Assembly (NCBI GenBank): GCA_049999725.1
Contig: JBNGIS010038932.1
Span: 1 to 37,921, forward strand
Direction of reading: 5' to 3'
From: Haplomitrium mnioides
Lineage: Eukaryota > Marchantiophyta > Haplomitriopsida > Calobryales
DNA: 37,921 nt
Position numbers and translations under genes: made by a program. A model generated the notes under the pieces. The model saw only the letters and a program-made list of their open reading frames with translations, was not told where the DNA came from and did no database searches. Positions 1-9,078 of this stretch are shown piece by piece; position 1 is the first letter of the stretch; each line of letters starts with the position of its first letter.

Positions 1-152
1 CATTTTTTGTTAATAAAAAACAAATTTTTTTTCGAAAAGAAGATTTTAGTTTAAAATTTGATGTTTTTGAATGCCAAATCTTCAAAATAAAAATTTTGAC
101 TGTCAAGTGAAACAGGAACCCAGTAGCGGTTCCTGGTTCAAAGTAGCGGCTG
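1..152. other. AT-rich flank before satellite array
   Basis: Non-satellite sequence preceding the first monomer. It holds A/T runs and a perfect 7-bp inverted repeat, AGGAACC at 114-120 and GGTTCCT at 128-134. The octamer AGTAGCGG follows both between the arms (122-129) and again just before the satellite starts. No coding potential is seen. The short repeated word may mark the end of another element, but there is too little sequence to say. Confidence 0.5.
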
Positions 153-937
153 TTCTATGTGCATATAGGCTTAAGATTCCTAGCTTACAATCTATGTGCA
201 CATAGGCTTCAGCAATCCCTATGAGCATTGGCTAAAGATCTCCAACCTACAATCTATGTGTGCATAGGCTAAAGATTTCTAGCCTACAATTTGTGTACGT
301 ATAAGCTTCAGCAATCCATGTAAGCATAGGCTTAAGATTTTGAGGTTACAATCTATGTGCGCATAGGCTTCAGCAATCTATGTGAGGAGAGGCTCAAGAT
401 ATCCAGCTTAAAATCTATGTGCGCATAGGCTTCAACAAACCATGTGAGCATAGGCTTAAGATTTTGAGCTTACAATCTAAGTGCGCATACGCTTAAGATT
501 TCCAGCCTACAATCTATGTCTGTATAAGCTTCAGCAATGCATGTGAGCATAGGCTTAATATTTTGAGGTTACAATCTATTTGCACATAGGCTTCAGCAAT
601 CTATATGAGCATAGGTGTAAGATGTCCAACTTACAATCTATGTGCGTATAGGCTTCAGCAATTCATGTGAGTCTAGGCTTAAGATGTCAAGTTTACAATC
701 TATGTGCATATAGGCTAAGGATTTCCAGCTTTCAGTTTATGTGCACATAGGCTTCAACAATCCATGTGAGCATAGGCTTAAGATGTCGATCTTGCAATCT
801 ATGTCAGCATAGGCTTCATGAATCCATTTTAGCATAGGCTTAAGATGTCGAGCTTACAATCTATGTCGGCATAGGCTTCATGAATCCATTTTAGCATAGG
901 CTTAAGATTTATAGCTTGCAATCTATGTGCGCATAGG
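153..937. repeat. 62-bp satellite array, left segment
   Basis: Tandem diverged copies built on CAATCTATGTGCGCATAGG plus CTTCAG or CTTAAG. The full unit is about 62 bp; a 37-bp short form is also present. The segment stops in mid-monomer at 937, where the LTR retrotransposon begins with TGTCAGCC. The same array resumes at 11964, so the two segments were once continuous. Monomers differ by many point changes, so this is an old array or an array edge rather than a recently homogenised core. Confidence 0.93.
933..937. repeat. Target-site duplication, left copy (ATAGG)
   Basis: ATAGG lies directly before the 5' LTR and again directly after the 3' LTR at 11964-11968. Five base pairs is the usual duplication length for Ty3/gypsy integrases. 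Joining the flanks restores the satellite word GCATAGGCTTCA, which proves insertion into an existing monomer. Confidence 0.93.
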
Positions 938-1608
938 TGTCAGCCAGTGGAACAGAAGCTAATCCGAGTTATAAGAGACCAGAAGTGGCAGCAACGATAT
1001 TTCTGGAGTCTGAAGTGGTAAGATAATCTGTAAGCAACACTATAACTCTAATCGGAAGCTAAACATGGGTTACTTCATTCTTCCGATCCGAAGTAGCGGA
1101 ATCGGATTCATATTGTGAAGGAAGGGGGCAAGAGTCAAAAATGCCAGCGCCATGAAGACCAGAAAAGAAGGGACCATAAGAGAGAAGGAAGACGGGGCAA
1201 AGCGAAGGGGATTGGGATAGCAGAGGAGAGTTGCAATGGAGCAACAGGAAGAGGAAACCACAGGACGAGGTCCAAGAAAGGTCGCGCGTCAGCAGACCAG
1301 GGAAGGAAGCAATGACAAACGAGAAAGCATCACCCAACAAATTAGTAAGGAGGATTCAAAGTAGGGGACACGAGCGACAGTCATCAAGGAGCAACGCCAA
1401 CACCAGGGATCAAGGGACGCCTCTTTCTCCAGGTAAACACGGATGTTTTTCCCACAGTCCAAAGTCCTCTCAGAGAGCACGGGAGGAAGTTCGAAGCATG
1501 TACCCGAAGTAGTCCTCAGAAGGCACAAGCGAACAAACATCGGAGTCAACTTTGGAGTCTTCACGGGGAGGTGGCGAGTCCAAGCAAGGTTTATCGAAAC
1601 CTCGCCTT

Positions 1609-1632
1609 CCTAAGTGGGGAGCCCACTTAAGG
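1609..1632. promoter_or_regulatory. LTR hairpin CCTAAGTGGG...CCCACTTAAGG
   Basis: A near-perfect inverted repeat with 10-bp arms and one extra A in the right arm. It is kept in the 3' LTR with one change and also in the separate LTR at 37753-37774, at almost the same distance from the LTR start (671 versus 688 bp). Conservation between otherwise diverged LTRs suggests a functional U3 motif, such as a protein-binding site. Function is inferred only from conservation. Confidence 0.5.
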
Positions 1633-2536
1633 GGGTTCTGATTTACCTTCCGTGATGGGGAATCTGGGTTACGAGGGTTCCGATTGACCTCCCTAAGTGG
1701 AGAGTCCATCTAGCGTGGATCCATTGGAGATCCAATCAGAATAACAAGGAGTGCCAAAATTGCAACCTATCAAAGATCCGACAGACTTCGGAATCCAGTG
1801 AACTTGAGACAAAGGGTCAACTTCGAAGTTAGACGGGGAGATGGTCAACTACGATGTTCCAACTTCCCCGTTGAAAACGGCCTCGAACGGGGCTCTTCGG
1901 AAACCAATCAAACTTTGGAAAGGAGCTGCTAAACGGTCCAACTTCCCGCCAGCGGACGACAGCGGATGACGTGGAGTATGGCTTTGGAATCACTCTGCGG
2001 ACTGAGCCTTCTTCGGATTCATCGAATTTAGAGACCATGGCTCTTCGGAGAATTCTTTCTCTCTCTCCTTGGAATTCACCTTCGGATCTCGTTCAAGCTT
2101 ACAACATTGGATGGTTCTTCTCAACTGCGACTAACTCTATGGCGAATCTAAGGACGGAGCGACATCGGCTTGATCCCCATCAAGGTCACTCAAAAATTAC
2201 TTCGGAATACGCGACTTCAGAAACGCCAAGCTCTACTCTTTGGTTTGAAAGCTCGAATCTACGCCAAGCTGCCAGGGTTCCAGTAGACAGCCTTCACCAT
2301 TATTCGACCAGGTTTCCAGCTTTTGCGCCAAGTCAAGCGGACCAGTCCGCACCAGGGGCATGTCCCCCGGATTCAACAAAACTTTGGAACGACAGTTAGG
2401 GACTTCGGATTAACTTCTTCAGTTGGTCCTTACTCATACCGGCCAGGTGGCACCACATCCCAAGACCGTTGCTCAACAGGATTAACTACCAACAGCGGGG
2501 GAAACAAGAAGGCTTCCGAAAGGTAAGCACGAAGGG

Positions 2537-2544
2537 TATAAAGG
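2537..2544 (+). promoter_or_regulatory. Probable TATA box of the 5' LTR
   Basis: TATAAAGG lies in the context GAAGGGTATAAAGGG. The homologous site in the 3' LTR reads TATAAAAA (10691-10698). It would place the U3/R border near 2.57 kb and give a U3 of about 1.6 kb. It was chosen because it is a TATA-like word kept in both copies. Confidence 0.45.
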
Positions 2545-3812
2545 GATTGACTGTGATGTTTTGGTGGTTGATTGTGAATGCAAGCTTGCTAGTCGTGAGA
2601 ACGATAACAGAAAGGAAGACACACGAGGGAGGGAGGACAGAACTCTTGAAGCTTCACTTAAAGCAGGTGAACTCGAGCAAGGGGGCTAGCAGGGGTGGAG
2701 GTGGACTGGAGGGGCGTTGGGAATCGCTGGGCGGGGAGCACTAGAGGCCCAGACGATCCAGGTGTACTCATCACTGTGGGTAGACTAGCATCGGAGGTGG
2801 ACTAATACTTGAAAGCGGAAGGAGGTGTGGGTTGTCTTGAAATCGGAGGGGCTTCCAAAGTGGGATCTTTGGGGTCGTCTCAGTGTCATCTGTGCATGAG
2901 CAACAATCCCAGGAATGTCAAGGGGCGTTTCTAGTTTATTCTCTCAAGGGAAGCCAAGGAGGAGTAGCTGCATTCGTGCCCGCACACGGTGTAAGAAGAT
3001 CCATCAAAGCTTTGGGGTGGAGTGGGTGGCCATCAGTTGAGAGGGTTGTCTTCTAGAGGTGGAAGTTAAACAAGACCTCTTCCGAGCTTGAGGAAGTAAA
3101 TTCAGGGCTTCTTGCGAGGGAAGTTAAAAAAACTATCTAGAGTAGGGTGTGTGAGTAGAGGGAGGAAGTGTAATTGGAATCATGAAAGTTATGAGAAGGT
3201 CGGAATTGTGGAAGTGAAGACCAAAAGTACAAAGGAGGCGGTAAAGATTGGATCTTGGGAGAATCCGACGAGCTGCAGCGGAAAGAGAGGAATGGAGTGT
3301 TGAGAGGTCAAGATTGTGTTGCAGAGATCAGCCCAAGTCAGAAGAGTATTGGCGGAGTGTGTGGTGTTGTGTGGGCAAGGTTCAGCTAGTTTTGTCTTAT
3401 GTTTGCATTTCCTGAAGAGACACTTTGGATCCGAAGTAAGTAGGATCTCAGCTCAGCAAGGGTCTAAGAATTAGTATCATAAAGGAGGACAACATTGTGG
3501 GCAGGTTCTCTCAAAGATTTGAATACCAGAACTTGATCCCCTATTGTAAAACTTTGAGTTTGGATCCTATTTCGGATCCCTGAAATACACTTCGAAATCT
3601 GACTAGAGCAGCTTGTGAGGTGTAGATGAATGTGTGAATGAAGAATTGAAGAAGGACAAAGGTCTGTAAGGTAAGGAGTGACATTCTTAAGACCTAAAAG
3701 TTATAACTTGCAGCGGGGCCATCTCTTAAAAGAGCTTGAACCCTTGTAAAGTCAGCCTTTTCCTTTCGAAGAGCAGTCTTTGGAGGTCAATGACTGAAGG
3801 AGGGGGCTGACA

Positions 3813-3840
3813 TACATTTTTTGGTGCTAGAAGGAGGGCA
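3813..3840 (+). other. Probable primer-binding site
   Basis: The bases after the 5' LTR read TACATTTTTTGGTGCTAGAA and continue purine-rich. TGGTGC fits the rule that a primer site starts with TGG, pairing with a tRNA 3' CCA end. It begins about 10 bases after the LTR, farther than the usual 0-5. I cannot assign the tRNA without a tRNA set. Confidence 0.5.
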
Positions 3841-3921
3841 AAAGGTTTGCAAAAGCCTGAGACCAAGCCGGAACCAGGTTGTCACCTTGTTCACTAGGAA
3901 CCCCAAATCTGTTAAGGAAGA

Positions 3922-5700
3922 GTGGCGGAAGGCGGAGGCTTGTGGGTGGAAGTGCCTGTGAGCAGGGCGGAGATGGCCAATCGGGTAGCCCCTTCCGAGC
4001 TGAGGGGTAGATTCAAGTACAAGTCTTTCAAAAGACGTTCGAAAGATGATCTTGATGCTTGGCTGGATGATTTGGAGAATACCTCAGCGGCGAATGGGGA
4101 GAGCCACGTTAAAATCAAAATCTTATCCGCAGTTCTAAAAGGAGAGGCACAACCATGGTATAAGGACTTGCCGAACAATGTCAAGAGAGATTGGGGAGCC
4201 TTCAAGGCAGCATTCATTGTTGAATTCCAAGGAATCGGAGAAGAAACAGAGGCATTGATCAAAATGGGTCAGTTAAGAATGAAAAAGAAAGAATCAGTGC
4301 AAAAATTCCTTCAGAGATTCAAGAAGGTGTCTCACAAGCTAAATCCGTCGGCCACGGACGGGATGTTGACTTCGTGGTTTCTGTAGCCCTGCCCAGAGGA
4401 ATCGGAACTTAGGTGAGGCAGACATATCCACAAACTTTGGAGGGGGCGGTCAGTGTGGCCTAGTCACATGTCAAGACTGCCATCACCAGCTCTAGAAGGA
4501 AGACAAAGAAAAGGTATGAATCCGAAGATTCTTTGGACGCTTTGGAAAGTAAAGAAGAAACGGAGGAGAGTTCCGATGCCACTTCGGAAAGCAAAGGAAG
4601 TTCCAATAGCAGCAGCTCAAAAGAGGAGCGGGACTCCAGGAAAAAAAAAAGATCAAAGTAAGAAGAAAAGAGCCAAAGAACGAGAGGTGCATCGCCGCAA
4701 GGGAGTTCGAAAGGGGAAATCAAAGGGGAGTGAACCTGAGCCCAAACCCAGCAGAAGATCCACCGGGAAGGATCGGATAGACGAATTGAGGACAAAGATG
4801 GAGGCAATGAATATCATCCTGGCCATGATCAAACTAGAAGGTCAGCCCCTTCCAACTAGAAGAGTTAGAGTATGGTGCATTCGATATAACAAGCACGGCC
4901 ACTCCACTCAAGAATGCACCGCGGAAAATAACGCAATTCACTACGTACAGAAGGAAGCACCTGAATTTGTAAGGGAAGAAGTGGACTACGTTTTTGAAGA
5001 GGCTCCTGAGGCGGTCTACCAAATCAATGGAGGACCTCTGGCTATGCTAAGTCGGCCTCCAGGTGTCAGCGGCAGACATGGAAATGGTTGGAATGCAACT
5101 AGGCCCCCGCGAATGACTATTATGGTATGTTGGAATTGTGGCCACCCCGAGCACATTTCCTCCAATTGTCCTAAACCCAAGAAGAGTGGATATGGGCAAC
5201 TATCGGCTCTCTGCTTCTAGTGCAAAAAGGAGGGTCATGTAGCTGTGAGTTGCTCTCTCAATCGAAGGCCTGAAGCCAACCCTCACCCAGGCATGAACCC
5301 TCCCCCCCCCTCGGCAATGAATTTAATAGAGTTGGAGATCCACCAAGAGGAGGAAGAAGCTGAATTACCCGGATGGGAAACCTCTGCTCCAAAGGATTGC
5401 TATCGAGTGGTAACCCGATCGGGAACCAAGTCCAAGCCCAAGAGCCAACGGAAAAAAGAGCGGAAATTGAAGAGGGGAACGTCTCCCGAATCGTCACTTC
5501 GAAGTGATTCGGATTACAATCGGGGTAACCCGAAGTGGTTCTACTCGAAACAACAGGACAATGTGCGGAAGCAGTTGAAGGCCTGGGAGGCTCCGGAAGA
5601 AGAGGAGGCAACTCGAAAAACCTTGAAGAACATCCAAAGCCATCAGAAAAAAACCAAAGAATCCGAAGAAAAGATCCCCAACGCAGAAAGGAGAAGCTAA
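3922..5700 (+). pseudogene. Degenerate gag with three CCHC zinc knuckles
   Basis: Capsid/nucleocapsid polyprotein of the retrotransposon. One frame runs through the region, broken by stops at 4384-4386 (TAG), 4414-4416 (TGA) and 5218-5220 (TAG). The first 150 codons show the retrotransposon gag pattern: DDLDAWLDDLE, then GEAQPWYKDLP, then FLQRFKKVSHKLNP. A basic, lysine-rich stretch follows. Three zinc knuckles (CX2CX4HX4C) can be seen. The first, at 4876-4917, has Tyr in place of its second Cys. The second, at 5128-5169, is intact. The third, at 5212-5253, contains the 5218 stop. The opening codon at 3922 is GTG; the true ATG is not certain, and an in-frame ATG occurs at 3973. A charged tail ends at TAA 5698-5700. 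Confidence 0.85.
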
Positions 5701-6387
5701 GCCGATCCCCTACAGCATCCAGGTCAATGTAAGAGATTGCCTAGTTATGGCCACAGTGGGACAGTTGATCAAGGACAGTCCAGTGTACAGACATCAGCTG
5801 AGAGAATTGTTGATGGGTCCGAAGCGAAGGAGGAAATTACCCCAAGTCGGAGTCCAAGCGGATTTGCAACTGGTCTATGAGGATACTGAGGGGTCAATGT
5901 TATAATAGAAGAGACTGCCCATAAGTTGGGATTCAAGGGATTCCAACCCATTGCCAGAATCATGAGATTGGCAGATGGGTCCCGAGTATAACTACTAGGC
6001 TCCCTACTTCGGATTCCTACCTTCATCAGAGGCAAGGAATTTAAATTAAATTACTTGATGATGCGCCTAGCCTGAGCCTCTCCCTACCTAGTGCTGATTG
6101 GAAGACCATGGTTGTATGGAGCCCGAGTCCTCCACAATTGGGGGAATTCCACTTTGGTGTTTGGACCTGATAAAACGGAGGTGCACTACAGGCCAGTACC
6201 ACATGTGGGGGAGACCCAAGCAGAGGACAAGTATGACAGTGAATGGTTCGAAGAAGACAAAGAATCGGAATATCACTACTGGGTCCAGATGGTCAGTGAG
6301 GCTATAGAGGACGATTTAATGGAAGAAAGAGTTGTAGGAGTCAACCAATTGGAACTTGAAGAGGGCACTAAGAAAACGCATGTGTAA
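5699..6387 (+). pseudogene. Degenerate retropepsin (protease) region
   Basis: The frame shifts relative to gag at about 5699 and shifts again at about 5890. The conceptual product contains VNVIIEETAHKLGF, then RIMRLADGS and YLVLIGRPWL, the order seen in retroviral-type aspartic proteases of plant gypsy elements. The usual catalytic D-T/S-G triad should lie just before VNVI. Here it reads D-T-E at 5882-5890, exactly where the frame breaks, so the active site is lost. Stops lie at 5989-5991 and 6073-6075. The stretch after 6100 is an acidic linker towards reverse transcriptase. Catalytic function is excluded by these lesions. Confidence 0.7.
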
Positions 6388-6611
6388 AGGCGAACCACTG
6401 AATGTTCAACGGGAGGCAGGGACACTAAGGCCGGAAGAAAGGAGAGGTTTGAAGTGTCACATCTGAACCCAACAGAGGAACATGAGAAGTCCGAAGAGCC
6501 ATATCTGGTGCAAACAAGAACAATGAACCAAGCTGAGAGAACGTGCCGAGAGCAAGGGGGTTGTGATTAGCAAAACTCATACAAGAGGATGGATTAGAAG
6601 GGAGAAATGAG
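6388..6611 (+). other. Protease-RT linker, no clear domain
   Basis: A short interior segment of the retrotransposon between the protease relic and the first RT-associated frame. Small broken frames are present. No domain is recognised. Confidence 0.5.
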
Positions 6612-8242
6612 GTGGGCATAGTGCGCCTGGCTCAACACAAATCCGTAACTGTCCAAGAGGGATGCAAATTTCATATCGGTTCGAAATTGTCCAAAAACCA
6701 TGAGCAGTCCTTGACCTACCTCCTAGCCAATTTCAGCGACACCTTTGCTTGGAGCCATGGGGATCTGAAGGGAGTTCCTCACAAATTGATCTGGAACCCG
6801 CAGCAATCTCTGTCAGGCAACGCCAATACCAGACGAATCCTCGATTCTCTCTACTGGTAAAGGAAGAAATCAACAAATTGCTAGAAGCGGATTTCATTTA
6901 CCCAGTGCTGAATAGCGAATGGGTATCGCTATTGGTTGTAGTACCAAAGAAAATCGGACAGGATGGAGAGCGAAAGATAAGGGTATGCCAAGATTTCCGA
7001 AAGCTGAATGCAGCAACAAAAAAGGATCACTACCCTTTTCCCTTTACCGATGGCATTCTGGATCTAGTCGCAAGACAAGAAGTTTACAGTTTCCTGGATG
7101 GGTATTCAGGATATAACCAGATCTGGATCTGAGAAAAGGATCAGTTGAAGACAGCATTTACCACAGAATGAAGGGTGTTGGCTTTTTGAAGGATGCCTTT
7201 CAGACTCTGTAACGAACCCGAGACATTTCAGTGGATGATGATGAACATATTCCATGATTATTTGCGGAAATTTCTCGAGATCTTCATTGATGATTTTGTG
7301 GTGTATGGAAGAGTATGCAACCACGAGCGGGATCTGAGGCTCACTCTTCAGCGGTGCCGAGAAACAGGATTGCGCTTGCATCCGGGAAAGTGCTTCTTCG
7401 GAGTGTTCGAAGAAATACTTCTGGGACATCGGATTTCGGGCAGAGGCATAGAAGTGGATCAGAAAAAGACCGCAAATTGGATGAAGGTAGCATTCCCAAC
7501 CAACCTGAAAGAGGTACAAGGTATTCTGGGCTGTGTAGGCTACTATCGAAGATTCATTGAGCAATTCACCTCGATTGTCATGCCACTCACTGAAATGACA
7601 AAGCAGGGCAGCACCTTTGAAGTCACACCTGAAAGATTGACGAGCTTCAACAAATTGAAACAACGACTAGCCAACGCACCAGTCCTCATACCACCAAGCT
7701 GGGGAAAGGATTTCCATGTAATGATCGACGTGTCAGGGTTCTGCGTCGGTGCCGTGCTAAGCCAGGTGGATGAAAAAGAGAGGGATCATCCGATATACTT
7801 TGCAAGCAGGTTGTTAGTTGCAGCAGAAAGGAATTACTCACCAACTAACAGGGAAGCCTTGGGGATCATCTATTCCCTTAAAAAATTCAGACACTACCTA
7901 TTGCACTATAAGGTGATCTTCCACACCGATCACAATGCTCTGAAATATCTTGTAAACAAACCAGATGTGACGGGTAGGATTGCAAGGCGGATCCTGCTGC
8001 TACAAGAGTTCAATTTTGAAGTGAGAATCAAACCAAGAAAGAAGCACAACAATGCTAACTTCTTCTCCACGGTGGTTGGGCCAATCAATGAAAGGGAAGT
8101 GGAGGATGCCTTTCGAGATGAGGACTTGTTCCAGGTCAGAATAGGAAGGCCAACAAACTATGCTACAATCATTGAATTCCTCAGTATCGCACAGATTCCA
8201 AAGGGTAGTAGCAAAGAGGAGGCTGCAGTGCATTCTAGTTGA
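6612..8242 (+). pseudogene. Degenerate reverse transcriptase-RNase H
   Basis: The pol core, which would copy the element RNA into DNA. A leading frame (6612 to about 6790) gives LLANFSDTFAWSHGDLKGVP, then the frame shifts and continues with YPFPFTDGILD and YSFLDGYSGYNQI. RT catalytic Asp pair FIDD is intact at 7283-7294. In-frame TGA stops at 7130, 7169 and 7187 interrupt fingers and palm; the last two stand where relatives usually carry Trp. RNase H follows: first Asp in MIDVSG at 7727-7729, Glu in NREAL, Asp in HTDHNAL at 7922-7930. The final catalytic Asp of the HNNAD-type motif is replaced by Asn (8057-8059). The frame then enters the RNase H-integrase linker (PKGSSKEE) and stops at 8240-8242. 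Confidence 0.92.
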
Positions 8243-8654
8243 ATCAAAAGTACCAACCCGAAGAGTTTTGGAGGAAGGTAGAATGGCAAAAAATCAGAGT
8301 CGAAGAGAAAGACTGTATCAGCTGGAACAATTGGAGGAATCAAGGGAACAAGCCCAGATACGTTTGGAGCACTGCCAAAAACTCCAGAAGCATCAGCATG
8401 ACAAAAAACTTAAACCAACATATATTTTGGAAGGGGAGTTGGTATTGCTTTATGATAGTCGATTTGTACATTTTCCGAAAAATCTGCACACCAGATGGAT
8501 GGGGTCCTTTGTGTTGAGAAGACTGCATCAAAACGGATTTGCAGAGTTGGAGACCTTGGGGGGAGAGCGATTTGCCAATCAGATTCATTACAACCGTCTA
8601 AAAAGGTACATTCACAGAGAGGAGGACGTTGGGGGTCCAAAATCAACAAGCTAA
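8160..8654 (+). pseudogene. Integrase C-terminal tail, catalytic core deleted
   Basis: A frame reading PTRRVLEEGRM, then a coiled-coil-like Arg/Glu/Gln-rich helix (LEQLEESREQAQIRLEH), then GELVLLYDSRFVHFPKNL, RWMGSF and NRLKRY. This is the post-catalytic region of a Ty3/gypsy integrase, including a GPY/F-like W-x-G-x-F box. No zinc finger and no D,D-35-E core lie between RNase H and this tail: the RNase H linker at about 8210 meets the tail at about 8245. Roughly 300 codons are therefore missing. No chromodomain follows. The copy could not integrate by itself. Confidence 0.85.
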
Positions 8655-8695
8655 GGGAGTCGGATCCGAATCAGCAAGGGTGGGTGAGTGTGTGC

Positions 8696-8934
8696 GTAGT
8701 TGTGTGGATGTTCCAGTACGTAATTGTGTAGGTGTTCAAGTGAGTAGTTGTGTGGGTTTTCCAATACATAATTGTATGGGTGTTCAAGTGCGTAGTTGTG
8801 TGGATGTTCCAATACGTAGTTATGTGGGTGTTTAAGTGAGTAGCTGTGTGGGTTTTCCAGTATGTAATTGTGTGGGTGTTCAAGTGAGTAGTTGTGTGGG
8901 TTTTCCAGTGCATGATTGTGCAAGATTCAAGTGA
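8696..8934. repeat. 24-bp minisatellite in the 3' untranslated region
   Basis: About nine full copies and one partial copy of GTAGTTGTGTGGGTGTTCCA plus 4 bp. Odd and even copies alternate (TTCCAGTAC versus TTCAAGTGA endings), so the higher unit is 48 bp. Because 24 is divisible by three, several frames stay open on both strands and translate to 8-residue repeats; I treat these as artefacts. Hypervariable tandem repeats before the 3' LTR are known from plant Tat-type elements. Confidence 0.9.
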
Positions 8935-8967
8935 GTATGTGTGGGAGGCGTGAGTTTGTGAAGCACA

Positions 8968-9078
8968 CTTTATAAAAAATTGGGGGGGATCAGGTAGCGG
9001 CACAGCAGAAAAGACGAAACCAGGCAGAGGCCGAGGAGGTATGTTCGCGAGGACACTTCACATTTCAAAGGGGAGTTA
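8968..9078 (+). other. Polypurine tract region
   Basis: Two purine runs precede the 3' LTR: AAAAAATTGGGGGGGATCAGG at about 8975-8995, and AAAGGGGAG at about 9067-9075, three bases before the LTR. The second is at the expected position for the plus-strand primer. The first is longer and could be a second tract. Confidence 0.5.

Larger units (their letters stand above)
938..3812 (+). repeat. 5' LTR
   Basis: A 2,875-bp LTR beginning TGTCAGCC and ending GGCTGACA, the terminal inverted repeat typical of retroviral-type LTRs. It aligns over its whole length with 9079-11963. U3 appears to run to about 2.56 kb, where a TATA box occurs. Several ORFs over 60 codons occur on both strands, but none resembles a known protein. 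Differences from the 3' copy are mostly transitions, as expected for methylated plant DNA. Confidence 0.95.

Noticed and set aside
1971-2399. 142-codon frame in the 5' LTR, partly kept in the 3' LTR (10055-10339)
   Set aside because: Similarity is explained by the LTRs being copies of each other. The frame is cut short in the 3' copy, and no domain is recognised.
7106-7663. 185-codon minus-strand frame
   Set aside because: Lies entirely antisense to the well-supported reverse transcriptase-RNase H frame.
8651-9003. Minus-strand frames with an eight-residue HPHNYxLE repeat
   Set aside because: A 24-bp tandem repeat automatically keeps several frames open; no start context or homology supports a protein.
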